Assembly (NCBI GenBank): GCA_946499885.1
Contig: CAMMTN010000013.1
Coordinates: 1-45,471 of the forward strand
DNA: 45,471 bases
DNA from: an uncultured Clostridium sp.
GTDB lineage: Bacteria > Bacillota > Clostridia > TANB77 > CAG-508
Direction: 5' to 3'
Below, piece after piece: positions 7,986-16,274 of this stretch (position 1 is its first letter; each line of letters opens with the position of its first letter). A model generated the notes under the pieces. It ran no database searches and was not told the DNA's origin. It worked only from the letters and a program-made list of their open reading frames with translations. A program made the translations under genes and the position numbers.

Positions 7986-9611
7986 TATTGATTATCTTAG
8001 CGACAGTAGCAATAAATGCAATCTTTGGAGATAACGGATTAATAACAAGTGCGGAAAAAGGAAAGCTAGAACAAGAAAAGGCAGAAGCAAGAGAAAGACT
8101 AAGTTTAGTCTTAGCAGATGCATATACAGAAAAGATAACCAATAAAGAAGAATATGACAAAAATCAATTTTTAAATGACTTTATAACAGATAGGGAGCCA
8201 GAGGCATATATAGAAGGAACAGAAAGTAATGAAATAAGCTTAAATGGACATACATTTGAGCTAAATAGAGAAGTGCCAGAATTAGGTGACTATCTAGGAG
8301 TGGCAGGAAATTTACCAGCAAGAATAACTAAAATAGAATATGAAGTAGATGTGGAAACAAAAACAATAAGTGTAACAGTAAGTGCAGTAAGATTAGAAAA
8401 TGTAAAAACTCCACAATATAAATATTATATAAAAGAAGAAAATGGAGAATATATAGAAAAAGCGACACAAGCAGAAAACACATATACATTTGAAGGATTA
8501 GAAGAAAAAAATTATATAATAAAAGTAGAATTAGTAGGAGAAGTAAATGAAAACTATCCAGAAGGATTAACAACATATAAAGAAACAGAAGTAATAGCTT
8601 TAGGAGAAAAATTCTCAGATATATATGATAAAACAACAGAGTATAGAGATAGTGAAGGAAATGTTGCATGGATACCAGGAGGCTTTGCAGTAGGAGTATC
8701 AAATGGCATAAATACAGTAAATGATGGACTTGTAATAAAAGACGCAAAAGGAAATCAATTTGTGTGGGTACCAGTAAATGATGAAAGTCTAGCAAAAATG
8801 TATAATACAACAGGAGGAGAAAAGACATTACTTGGAGTAGAAACAAAAACAAGTATATATAGTAATTTAAGAGTAAGAAGCGGAGATAGTTATACACTAA
8901 CAACACCAGGGAATAATCCATCAGGTATAAGAGAGCCAGATGTATTATCAAGTTATGATACAGATTCCAATTATTATAAAACGATATTAGGATATGGAAG
9001 TACAAAAGCAATGGCAGATGCAATGGTAGAAGAGTATAATGCAACATACCAAAGCATACAAAAATATGATGGATTCTATATAGGAAGATTTGAACTAACA
9101 GGAAGTGTAGATAATCCAACAGTGCAAAAAGGAGAAGTATTAACAGCAGAAAAAGCAGGAAATTGGTATTATCTAAAAAAAGCATGTACAAATGTAGTAA
9201 GCACAGAATATGCACAAAGTACAATGATATATGGAAACCAGTGGGATGAAGCTTGTAGCTGGCTTGCAACAAAAGGATATAATACAGATACTGATTCAAG
9301 AAGTTGGGGAAATTATAAAGATAGTACAGGAGCAGCAAATATATCAGGAAAAGGTTCACCTCAAATAACAGGATATAGTAAAGCATGGAGCGCGCAAAAT
9401 ATATATGATTTAGCAGGAAATTATTATGAATGGACACAAGAGGCTTACGGAACTGCCTATCGATTTCCTCGTGGGCGGTGGTTACGACATTTACAGTGAT
9501 AGCTTTCCAGCTTCTGACCGCTTAGCCTTCAACTCCTTATACCTTCCCGACAGTTCCAGCAGATACCTTTCTTCGCGTCCAGCTTTATATGTAGCACTGA
9601 ACGCTGAATAG
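7982..9611 (+). CDS. Prepilin-like surface protein with FGE/C-lectin-like tail, 5' truncated, CGG shift
   Basis: Frames 7982-9475 and 9477-9611, joined by skipping C9476, give about 542 residues. The start resembles the inside of a class III prepilin helix (ILATVAINAIFGDNGLITSAEKGK), but the basic leader and processing Gly-Phe/Ile segment are absent, apparently lost by element insertion. Residues about 110-200 look like an Ig/fibronectin-type domain. From about 250 to the end there is a formylglycine-enzyme/C-lectin-like domain (FVWVPV, YDGFYIGRFE, IYDLAGNYYEWTQEAYGT, then RGGGYD after the shift, and SRPALYV). In frame zero it ends at GRWLRHLQ. The last 45 codons have foreign composition (see variable region). 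GTG at 7982 has AGGA 7 bases upstream but would lack an export signal. Confidence 0.7.
9441..9608 (+). other. Candidate diversity-generating-retroelement variable region
   Basis: From here to the stop, codon use changes abruptly. Of the 42 codons before the stop, 17 end in C (TAC, GAC, AGC, TCC, TTC, CGC, CCC), while the preceding hundreds of codons almost never do. Many are NNC/NNT codons that could arise from AAC/AAT by adenine mutagenesis. The segment encodes the end of a C-lectin/FGE fold, the usual site of such diversification. No template repeat or reverse transcriptase is in the window, so this would be a remote target. Confidence 0.5.
9476..9479 (+). other. CGG +1 frameshift site 2 (prepilin-like gene)
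   Basis: Zero frame CGT GGG CGG TGG TTA; shifted reading CGT GGG (C) GGT GGT TAC restores R-G-G-G-Y, the expected motif before the variable tail. Confidence 0.7.
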
Positions 9612-9676
9612 AAAGAATAGTAAACATTTAAAAACAAGAAAGAAATGGAAGAACAATAGAATATGCAAATAATATA

Positions 9677-9712
9677 ACTTATGGATACACCATTGTGGTG
9701 TAATCCATAAGT
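9677..9712 (+). other. Strong 16-bp hairpin after variable-region gene
   Basis: ACTTATGGAT plus ACACCA pairs with TGGTGT plus ATCCATAAGT with a single bulged A and a 3-base loop. A hairpin downstream of the variable region is a known requirement for retrohoming in diversity-generating retroelements; it has no T-run of its own. Confidence 0.6.
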
Positions 9713-9761
9713 AAAGGCGTTCATTCAATAGATTCGGTACGAAGCTTTACGAATGAATGCC
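9711..9761 (+). other. Nested hairpin or H-type pseudoknot
   Basis: GGCGTTCATTC (9716-9726) pairs with GAATGAATGCC (9751-9761). GTAAAG (9711-9716) can pair with CTTTAC (9745-9750) in a crossing arrangement, and TTCG-GTA-CGAA forms a small inner stem. It may be part of a retrohoming signal or a terminator region. Confidence 0.45.
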
Positions 9762-9763
9762 AA

Positions 9764-9797
9764 CCAAATAACAAGGTATACCAAATAACAAGGTATA
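9764..9797 (+). repeat. Tandem 17-bp direct repeat before T-run
   Basis: CCAAATAACAAGGTATA occurs twice back to back (9764-9780, 9781-9797) and is followed by C and a run of eight T. Confidence 0.8.
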
Positions 9798-9842
9798 CTT
9801 TTTTTTGTATTGGGAAAGTAAAAAGCAAGGTAAGTGATTTAT

Positions 9843-10007
9843 ATGAATTTTAAAAAAATAGTGAAAAAACTACAAAATAAAGATAAGAATGAGGAATTTT
9901 TAATATTAGTAAGGTTGGTGTATTTTTTATTAGAATATAATCTTTTAATTAATATTTATAGATTTTATAACATAATTTTAAATTTGGTTAAAAATGGTAA
10001 TAACTAG
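9843..10007 (+). CDS. Possible 54-residue helical small protein
   Basis: The ORF from ATG 9843 to TAG 10007 encodes a basic N-terminus (MNFKKIVKKLQNK) followed by a hydrophobic helix-rich part (LVRLVYFLLEYNLLINIYRF). Only a weak AAGG site lies upstream. It follows the variable-region gene. It is too short and different to call an accessory variability (Avd) protein. The 490-base gap 9612-10101 otherwise holds hairpins, the direct repeat and the next promoter. Confidence 0.3.
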   Translation: MNFKKIVKKLQNKDKNEEFLILVRLVYFLLEYNLLINIYRFYNIILNLVKNGNN

Positions 10008-10101
10008 TAAAATGGATTTATTTAAATAATAAAAACATCTAGAAAAAAATTCTAATTTAGTGTATAATGAATATGCTTAAATAAAAAGGAGCTTGAAAAT
10101 A

Positions 10102-10980
10102 ATGCACCAAATAGAAATAATAGGAATGAGGAAAAAAAGAGATTTAAAAATTGTTTTTACAATCATAATGTTAGCAATAATTAGCATTATAGTTTGCTTA
10201 AGTGTTATATTTATTGATAAAAAAAATAGCGCTGAAATGACTATGGCAAATATTAATAATGAAGCAAATAATAATATATTACAAGATAACAGTGAAGATG
10301 AACAATTACAAGAAAATGAATTTGACACAAATAAATTTATAGATGAAGTAGACAACATATACAATGGCGAAGAAGGTAAAAGAGTATTTTTAACTTTTGA
10401 TGATGGGCCCACAAAAGAAGTTACACCACACATATTAGATATACTTAAAGAATATGATATTAAGGCAACATTTTTTGTGTTAGGCACAAATGCTAAAAAA
10501 AACTCTGATATAGTAAAAAGAGCATATGAAGAAGGTCATTATATAGCAAATCATGGATATTCTCATAAATATAGTACTATATATAAAAGTGCAGATACAG
10601 TATTAGAAGAATATAATAAAACAGAACAAATTATTAAAGAAGCACTAGAAAATACAAATTATTCAAGCCATCTTTTTAGGTTCCCAGGAGGAGCTCATGG
10701 AGGGCCTTATGAAACAATAAAAAAGAAAGCAAGGAAAAAATTAAAACAAGAAGGAATAGCTTACTTAGATTGGAGTGCTTTAACGTATGACTCAGTTGGA
10801 GTAAATTCAAAAGAAAAAATATTACAAAATTTAAAATCAACTATAAATGGATGGAATAATGTGGTAGTGCTAATGCATGATTCAGCAGATAGAAAAATAA
10901 CATATGAAAGCTTAGAAGATATAATAAAATATCTAAAAAAAGAAGGATATACATTTAAAAACATATATGATTTAATTTGA
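10102..10980 (+). CDS. Membrane-anchored polysaccharide deacetylase (NodB fold)
   Basis: 292 residues from the ATG at 10102, chosen because the AAGGAG site at 10086-10091 is 10 bases away; an in-frame TTG at 10093 is too close. A transmembrane segment at about residues 16-38 anchors it, followed by a low-complexity Asn/Glu linker. The NodB domain has TFDDGP (metal and catalytic Asp), NHGYSH (zinc His pair), RFPGG, LDWSALTYDS and VLMHDS. It should remove N-acetyl groups from peptidoglycan or another cell-surface glycan outside the membrane. A TATAAT at 10063-10068 is a likely -10 box. The gene stands alone, followed by a small GGGAC-type hairpin. Confidence 0.9.
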   Translation: MHQIEIIGMRKKRDLKIVFTIIMLAIISIIVCLSVIFIDKKNSAEMTMANINNEANNNILQDNSEDEQLQENEFDTNKFIDEVDNIYNGEEGKRVFLTFDDGPTKEVTPHILDILKEYDIKATFFVLGTNAKKNSDIVKRAYEEGHYIANHGYSHKYSTIYKSADTVLEEYNKTEQIIKEALENTNYSSHLFRFPGGAHGGPYETIKKKARKKLKQEGIAYLDWSALTYDSVGVNSKEKILQNLKSTINGWNNVVVLMHDSADRKITYESLEDIIKYLKKEGYTFKNIYDLI

Positions 10981-10981
10981 T

Positions 10982-10997
10982 AAAGGGGTGTCCCTTT
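10982..10997 (+). repeat. Small GGGAC-family palindrome
   Basis: AAAGGG-GTGT-CCCTTT lies directly after the deacetylase stop. It matches the pattern of other 3'-end palindromes in the window and may terminate or stabilise the transcript. Confidence 0.5.
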
Positions 10998-11056
10998 GTT
11001 CGAAATATAAGAATGATGGGGATTAAGTATTCATACTAGGAAGGAGAAGTTAAAAA

Positions 11057-11905
11057 ATGTATGATGTAATTATAATAGGAAGTGGACCTGCAGGAATATC
11101 AGCAGCAATTTATCTAAAAAGAGCAAAAAAGAATGTTTTAATAATTTCAAAGGGAAATAGTGCTTTGGAAAAAGCAGAGAAGATAGATAATTATTATGGG
11201 GTACTTAGTGTTTCTGGAAAAGAATTATATGAGCTAGGTATAGAGCAAGCTAAAGCCTTAGACATACATATAGAAGACGATGAAGTAACAAATATTTCTT
11301 TTGAAAATAATTTTATAGTTACAACAGTAAACAGACAATTTGAATCTAAGTATGTTATAATTGCTACAGGGACTAATAGAAAAACTCCGAATATAAAAGG
11401 AATAAAAGAATTTGAAGGAAAAGGCGTAAGTTATTGTGCAATATGCGACGCATTCTTTTATAGAAATAAAGATGTGGCAGTATTAGGAAATGGAAACTAT
11501 GCAATACATGAGGCAAGTCATTTGAAGCCTATTGCTAAGTCTGTAACAATATTAACAAATGGAAAAGAGATAGTAGAAAATAGAAGTGTGCAAGAGTTTG
11601 AAATAGATGATACTCCTATAAGAGAATTTAGAGGAACAAATGTAATAGAAGAAATAGAATTTGACAATAATAATACTAAAAAAATAGATGGAGTATTTAT
11701 TGCAATAGGAACTGCATCAAGTACAGATTTAGCAAAAAAAATAGGAGCATTAGTAAACAATAATAATATAGTTGTAGATGAAAATATGCAAACTTCTGTT
11801 AAAGGAATGTATGCTTGTGGAGATTGTACAGGAGGATTACTTCAAGTAAATAAAGCTGTATATGAAGGAGCAAAGGCTGCTCTTAGTATTATAAAATTAT
11901 CTTAA
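11057..11905 (+). CDS. Thioredoxin reductase-like flavoenzyme, ferredoxin-type candidate
   Basis: 282 residues. It has an FAD-binding GSGPAG at 8-13, the redox pair C127-A-I-C130, and the C-terminal FAD motif with YACGD. The second nucleotide-binding site is abnormal: NADPH enzymes have GGGDSA and HRRxxxR, here GNGNYA (144-149) and LTNGK (166-170) without the arginines. This matches the ferredoxin-dependent flavin thioredoxin reductases known from Clostridia, which do not use NADPH. It would reduce the thioredoxin encoded 90 bases downstream. The protein is shorter than classic TrxB (about 310-320). The class is inferred from the lost motif. Confidence 0.88.
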   Translation: MYDVIIIGSGPAGISAAIYLKRAKKNVLIISKGNSALEKAEKIDNYYGVLSVSGKELYELGIEQAKALDIHIEDDEVTNISFENNFIVTTVNRQFESKYVIIATGTNRKTPNIKGIKEFEGKGVSYCAICDAFFYRNKDVAVLGNGNYAIHEASHLKPIAKSVTILTNGKEIVENRSVQEFEIDDTPIREFRGTNVIEEIEFDNNNTKKIDGVFIAIGTASSTDLAKKIGALVNNNNIVVDENMQTSVKGMYACGDCTGGLLQVNKAVYEGAKAALSIIKLS

Positions 11906-11994
11906 AATATATAATTATATATTTGCTTACAATAAATTAAATTGATGTTAATATTAAATAATATAAAAATAAAAAAGGAAGGAAAGTGTAGAAT

Positions 11995-12306
11995 ATGTCA
12001 GTTATAAGTTTAAATGAAAAGAATTTTGAAGAAGAAGTTTTAAAATCTGAAAAAACAGTTTTAATAGACTTCTGGGCAAGTTGGTGTGGACCATGTAGAA
12101 TGATGTCACCAGTAATCGACAAAATTGCAGAAGAGATGGGAGAAAAAGTTAAAGTATGTAAAATTAATATAGACGAAGAGCAAAATTTAGCTGTTAAGTA
12201 TAATGTAATGAGTATACCAACATTTATAGTATTAAAAAATGGAAAAGAAGTTGCAAGAAGTGTGGGGGTACAAGATAAAACAGAAATAATTGCTATGATA
12301 GGGTAG
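11995..12306 (+). CDS. trxA: Thioredoxin
   Basis: 103 residues, a complete thioredoxin fold with W30-C-G-P-C34, the cis-proline segment SIPTF, and the usual Gly near the end. It is a general cytosolic protein disulfide reductant. The GGAAGGAAAG site precedes the ATG. It follows the reductase gene and probably shares its transcript; a long hairpin follows the stop. Confidence 0.96.
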   Translation: MSVISLNEKNFEEEVLKSEKTVLIDFWASWCGPCRMMSPVIDKIAEEMGEKVKVCKINIDEEQNLAVKYNVMSIPTFIVLKNGKEVARSVGVQDKTEIIAMIG

Positions 12307-12389
12307 AAAAAGATGCTTTTGAGGATGGGGCAAAAATACATATTATGAAAAAAGATGTATTTTTGCTACGTCCCCAAAAGCATCTTTTT
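12307..12389 (+). terminator. Long GGGAC-family terminator palindrome
   Basis: AAAAAGATGCTTTTG pairs with CAAAAGCATCTTTTT, then GGGG with CCCC, then CAAAAATACAT with ATGTATTTTTG, ending in a T-run. It is immediately after trxA. Confidence 0.8.
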
Positions 12390-12390
12390 A

Positions 12391-12508
12391 TTGTATAGGA
12401 AAAATCGCCTTTTTCCTTAATATTTCAGTATTTTTAACGATTTTTCGTATACAACAAGGTTAAGTTTCCTTGGGCTGTGCATATTTGCGAAACAAAATGC
12501 ACATGTGG
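12391..12508 (-). repeat. Three-hairpin dispersed element, copy 1
   Basis: Its reverse complement matches 31642-31762 with many substitutions but the same three stems: TGTGCAT/ATGCACA, CAAGG/CCTTG, and TTGTATA-AAAAATCG/CGATTTTT-TATACAA. Both copies share the segment TTAACCTTGTTGTATACG. It may be a structured RNA or a miniature mobile element. The rest of the 345-base gap to ycaO is AT-rich, with a TTTTTATATATAAAAA palindrome and a promoter-like region. Confidence 0.65.
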
Positions 12509-12653
12509 TGAAGTCACTTTTTTTATATATAAAAACAAAAAAATATATTTTTATATATAAAAAAGCAATTTTCGTATAATTATATAATATAAAATTTGTA
12601 AAAATGATAAAATTATGTCGAAAAATGTAGTACAAAGGAAGGATGGATAAAAT

Positions 12654-14465
12654 ATGAGTGAATTACAAGCAAGAAGATACAAAGAAGTAACGCCAGAAGA
12701 AACAGTAAAAAAATTAAAAGAGTTATTAGAAAAGTTAGGAATTGAAGTTGAAGAGAAATGGTCAAAAGAAAGCAGTGTTGGGACATATTCTTTAAGAATT
12801 TGTATTAAGGGAACAGATATTGGTCAAAATGGAAAAGGTATGACAAAAGAGTTTGCTATGGCAAGTGGATATGCTGAATTTTTTGAAAGATTTCAAAATG
12901 GTATGATGAGATTTAGAATGGAGAAACCTACTAAAGAAATTCCTTTTATAAATTCACCAGATGAAAAGCATTTATCAGTAGAAGAATTAATGAATGGAAA
13001 TAATAGCTTTTTTGAAAATATATTAAAACAAAATGGAAAAGATGATTTGTCAAAACAAGAACAGATAGAGTATATAAAAGAAATTTTAAATGAAAAATCT
13101 AACATAGCCCCAAAGGAAGATTATGTATCACTTCCATATTATAGTGTGAAAAATAAGGATATAGAATACATACCAGATAGATTGTTTAGTTATCTTTTTG
13201 ATACAAATGGAATGTGTGCAGGAAATTCTCCAGAAGAAGCTTTAATAGAAGGATTATCAGAAATTTTAGAAAGATATGCAGGTATGAAAATATTTACAGA
13301 TAAAATCACACTTCCTGAAATACCAGACTCATATATTGAAAAATTTCCTAAAGTAAAAAGAATGGTTGAAAAATTAAAAGGAAATGAAGATTATTATTTT
13401 AGATTAGTAGATTGTTCTTTTGGTGGGAAATATCCTGTTGCAGGCTTATATATAATAGAGAAAAATACAGGTAAGTTTGGTTTTAAAATGGGTGCTCATC
13501 CAGATTATGGAATAGCAATGGAAAGATGCTTTACAGAAGCAGCTCAAGGTAGGGATATTTATGAATATGCGGAGACTTGTTTATTCGATTTTTATGGGTT
13601 TGAAAATACGAAGAATAGAAATCTTACAGAATTTATATTTGCAGATTTATCTTTAGTTCCATACCAAGTAATAGGTGAAAAAGCAGATTATGAATTTACC
13701 GAAATGCCAGATGTATCTAATGAGAATAATAAAACAATATTAAAAAATTTAGTAAACAGTATATTAAATGACGGAAATGATATATTAATAAGAAATTTAT
13801 CTGTATTAGGATTTCCAACATTTAGTATAGCAATACCTGGAATGAGCGAAATAAGCTTTGACCCTAATGCTACACATTTTAATATATTTGTAACAATGCA
13901 AAGATTAATGAAAAATATTGAAAGTATAAATTCAAAAAATCTAAAAGAAGTTATAAAAATGATGGAAATTATAGTAAATGAAATAGGATACGAAAAATTA
14001 TCTATTCTTATAAACTTAAAAGATTTATCAATGCTTCCTTGTGAACAAATGGGAAGCGGTGCTAAATATTTTCTAGCAATTTTATATATTATGAATAAAG
14101 AATATGAAAAAGCAGCAAAAATATTAGAAGATTTAAGCTTTATTGCAGAAAATTTATTAGAAGATCCAATAGAAAAAATTATGATAAAAGCTGTATATTA
14201 TTATGCATCTGCTATGGATAAATTAAAAAATCATGAAAAAGCAATGTATTATATTAATCTATTATTTGATAAAGATATTGCAAATTGCATTGATATGAGT
14301 TTTAGAGATAATGAAAAAATATTAATTAATCATTATGGAATTACTGAGGAAGATTATGTAGATAATGATGATTCATTTTATTTGCCATTTATGAAGAAAT
14401 TTAGAGAAGCACAAAGAGATAGTAAAATAGAACAAAGCGAAAATAAAAGAATATTTGAACTTTAG
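12654..14465 (+). CDS. ycaO: YcaO-domain protein with C-terminal TPR-like region
   Basis: 603 residues. The YcaO ATP-dependent fold spans roughly 60-420, with the helix ALIEGLSEILERYA and the segment MERCFTEAAQGRD, which carry the Glu/Gln/Arg ligands for Mg-ATP. Residues about 450-570 are helical and TPR-like. This two-part layout and length match E. coli YcaO (586 residues), linked to RimO-dependent beta-methylthiolation of ribosomal protein S12, rather than RiPP cyclodehydratases. No precursor peptide, partner E1-like or protease gene is nearby, which supports a housekeeping role. An AAGGAAGGA site precedes the ATG. The stop codon lies inside a palindrome. Confidence 0.85.
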   Translation: MSELQARRYKEVTPEETVKKLKELLEKLGIEVEEKWSKESSVGTYSLRICIKGTDIGQNGKGMTKEFAMASGYAEFFERFQNGMMRFRMEKPTKEIPFINSPDEKHLSVEELMNGNNSFFENILKQNGKDDLSKQEQIEYIKEILNEKSNIAPKEDYVSLPYYSVKNKDIEYIPDRLFSYLFDTNGMCAGNSPEEALIEGLSEILERYAGMKIFTDKITLPEIPDSYIEKFPKVKRMVEKLKGNEDYYFRLVDCSFGGKYPVAGLYIIEKNTGKFGFKMGAHPDYGIAMERCFTEAAQGRDIYEYAETCLFDFYGFENTKNRNLTEFIFADLSLVPYQVIGEKADYEFTEMPDVSNENNKTILKNLVNSILNDGNDILIRNLSVLGFPTFSIAIPGMSEISFDPNATHFNIFVTMQRLMKNIESINSKNLKEVIKMMEIIVNEIGYEKLSILINLKDLSMLPCEQMGSGAKYFLAILYIMNKEYEKAAKILEDLSFIAENLLEDPIEKIMIKAVYYYASAMDKLKNHEKAMYYINLLFDKDIANCIDMSFRDNEKILINHYGITEEDYVDNDDSFYLPFMKKFREAQRDSKIEQSENKRIFEL

Positions 14466-14586
14466 GGACGTTCCTTAAAGTTCATTTTTTAACTATTAAA
14501 ATAAATAGATTTCTGAAATATTTTATTTTTTTCTTAAAGGAAATCAATCGTAATAATGAACTTTAAGGAACGTCCCTAAAGTTCAT
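14457..14586. repeat. BIME-like pair of GGGAC palindromes
   Basis: A perfect 26-bp inverted repeat (14461-14486 and 14555-14580) flanks 68 AT-rich bases. Each arm is itself an imperfect hairpin (GAACTTTA ... TTAAAGTTC) around GGGACGTTCC. The ycaO stop TAG is the start of the left arm. Confidence 0.8.
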
Positions 14587-14596
14587 CTAATGGCTA

Positions 14597-14625
14597 TTGA
14601 CAAAACTAAAATATAATATTAGAAT
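14597..14625 (+). promoter_or_regulatory. marR promoter with operator-like palindrome
   Basis: TTGACA at 14597-14602, 17 bases, TAGAAT at 14620-14625. The near-palindrome TTACTTAGTAA follows directly, a plausible autoregulatory MarR site. Confidence 0.75.
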
Positions 14626-14668
14626 TTACTTAGTAAGCAAACTAACAAATTCACTGGAGGTAACTAAA

Positions 14669-15091
14669 ATGGAAGGAAAAGATATTGGAAAATATGTACA
14701 TATTTTATCAAGACAAATAAAAAGAGAGATTGATGAAGCAGTATCTAAATATAATGTTACATCAGTACAATGTGCAGTTATAGGATTTATATTTGAAAAA
14801 GGAAAAGATACATATGTATTTGCTAAAGATCTTGAAAATACATTTAACATGAGAAGGGCAACTGTTGCAGAAATATTATCTCTAATGGAAAAAAACAAAC
14901 TAATAGAAAGAATATCCAGTAAAGAAGATGCTAGACTAAAGAAAATCGTATTAACTCCAAAAGCTATAGAAATAAAAAAAGCTGTATCAAAAAAAATAAA
15001 AGAAGTAGAAAACAAAATAAAAAATGGACTTTCAAAAGAAGAAATTGAAGAATTTAGTAGAATAATAATAAAAATGTCACAAAATTTATAG
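14669..15091 (+). CDS. MarR-family transcriptional regulator
   Basis: 140 residues from the ATG at 14669, chosen for its GGAGG at 14656-14660. A longer frame begins with a TTG that is actually the promoter -35 box. It has the winged-helix core: LENTFNMRRATVAEILSLMEKNKLIERISS is the recognition helix region, and SKEDARLKKIVLTPKA is the wing with the usual D-x-R. It binds DNA as a dimer and typically responds to small aromatic ligands or oxidants. It lies 26 bases upstream of the Mbeg1-like hydrolase gene, a probable co-transcribed target. Confidence 0.9.
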   Translation: MEGKDIGKYVHILSRQIKREIDEAVSKYNVTSVQCAVIGFIFEKGKDTYVFAKDLENTFNMRRATVAEILSLMEKNKLIERISSKEDARLKKIVLTPKAIEIKKAVSKKIKEVENKIKNGLSKEEIEEFSRIIIKMSQNL

Positions 15092-15117
15092 AATATTTAT
15101 AGAAATGGAGAAATAAT

Positions 15118-16218
15118 ATGGCAAATATATTAGATTATATAAAGTGGAGAGGAGACTTAAATTTTAATCAATCAAAATTTAATAATGTTGATAATTTGAT
15201 TTTTTCAAGATTTTCTTATTTACCATTAGATAATTTATTAGATGAGTTAAATGAACTAATAACAATTAGAGATGCATACTTTAAATGGATTAAATTAGGA
15301 ATAAAAGAAGAAAAAGTACTTCAAAAAGAAGATAAAGATTTATTTTCAGCTTTAGCTAATAGCAAGAGATTTGGCGATTTAAAAATAACAAGATTTGTAA
15401 ATAAGGTTGACGAAAGAGAAGAAAAACAGTTTTCAGCTATAACTATTTTTATTCCTGATGATACAATATATATTGCATATAGAGGAACGGATAATACTTT
15501 AGTAGGCTGGAAAGAGGATTTTAATATTAGTCTAGATATAGATATTCCTTCACAAAAAGAAGCAGTAAAATATTTAGAAAATGTATATAAGGATGTAAAT
15601 AAAAAGATGAGAGTAGGTGGACATTCAAAAGGTGGAAACTTAGCAATGTATGCCTCTATATTCTGTAAAGAAGAAATAAAAAAAGAAATAATCGCAGTAT
15701 ATAATAATGATGGACCAGGTTTAAGCAAAGAAATAGTAAATGGAGCAAGCTATAAAAATGCACTAGAAAAGATAAAATCCTTTATCCCACAAACATCTAT
15801 AATTGGTAAATTAATGTATCATGAAGAAAAATATTATATTGTAAAAAGTACTCAAAAAGGAATAATGCAACATGATTTATATTCTTGGCAAGTAGAAGGG
15901 AAAGATTTTATATATCTAAAAGAAATAACAAATGAAAGTGAATTTGTAGATGAAGTAATAAAAGAATGGACTACAAAATTTACACCAGAGCAAAGAAGTG
16001 AATTTATAAATATAGTATACGGAATTTTAAGAGAAACTGATTCCAATACTATTTATGAAATGTCAAAGAATAGATTTAAAACAGTAGGGGCATTGATTAA
16101 AGCATATCATTCTACTGATAAGAAAAATAAACAAATTATTTCACAAACACTTTTAGAATTATTTGAAATTACTAAGAATAACGTCTTTAAGAAAATAGAT
16201 GAGAAATTGAAAAAATAA
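15118..16218 (+). CDS. Mbeg1-like (DUF2974) alpha/beta hydrolase
   Basis: 366 residues. It contains IAYRGTDN and the nucleophile elbow G-G-H-S-K-G (near residues 167-172), with AMYAS following and an NNDGPG segment that may carry the acid. This is the DUF2974/Mbeg1-like lipase-type family. There is no signal peptide, so it acts in the cytosol; the substrate is unknown. It has a GGAG site and sits under the marR promoter. The C-terminal 130 residues are helical. A strong terminator follows. Confidence 0.88.
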   Translation: MANILDYIKWRGDLNFNQSKFNNVDNLIFSRFSYLPLDNLLDELNELITIRDAYFKWIKLGIKEEKVLQKEDKDLFSALANSKRFGDLKITRFVNKVDEREEKQFSAITIFIPDDTIYIAYRGTDNTLVGWKEDFNISLDIDIPSQKEAVKYLENVYKDVNKKMRVGGHSKGGNLAMYASIFCKEEIKKEIIAVYNNDGPGLSKEIVNGASYKNALEKIKSFIPQTSIIGKLMYHEEKYYIVKSTQKGIMQHDLYSWQVEGKDFIYLKEITNESEFVDEVIKEWTTKFTPEQRSEFINIVYGILRETDSNTIYEMSKNRFKTVGALIKAYHSTDKKNKQIISQTLLELFEITKNNVFKKIDEKLKK

Positions 16219-16241
16219 AGCGACTTCAAAAGTCGCTTTTG
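16217..16241 (+). terminator. Terminator after hydrolase gene
   Basis: AAAGCGACTT pairs with AAGTCGCTTT over a short CAA loop, with T residues. Confidence 0.85.
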
Positions 16242-16274
16242 TAATAGTAGCTGTAAGAGAAAAGTCACTAAAGT

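Noticed and set aside
8328-9437. 369-residue minus-strand ORF, Leu/Tyr-rich
   Set aside because: Antisense of the prepilin-like gene; its low-complexity Leu/His/Tyr content is the complement of A-rich codons, and it has no family motif.
9441-10101. Reverse transcriptase, Avd protein or template repeat of a diversity-generating retroelement near the variable region
   Set aside because: No RT motif or GC-rich near-copy of the tail is visible here; the 54-residue ORF does not resemble Avd.
14597-14668. Longer N-terminus of the MarR protein from TTG 14597
   Set aside because: That TTG is the -35 box of the promoter; GGAGG and the family start support ATG 14669.
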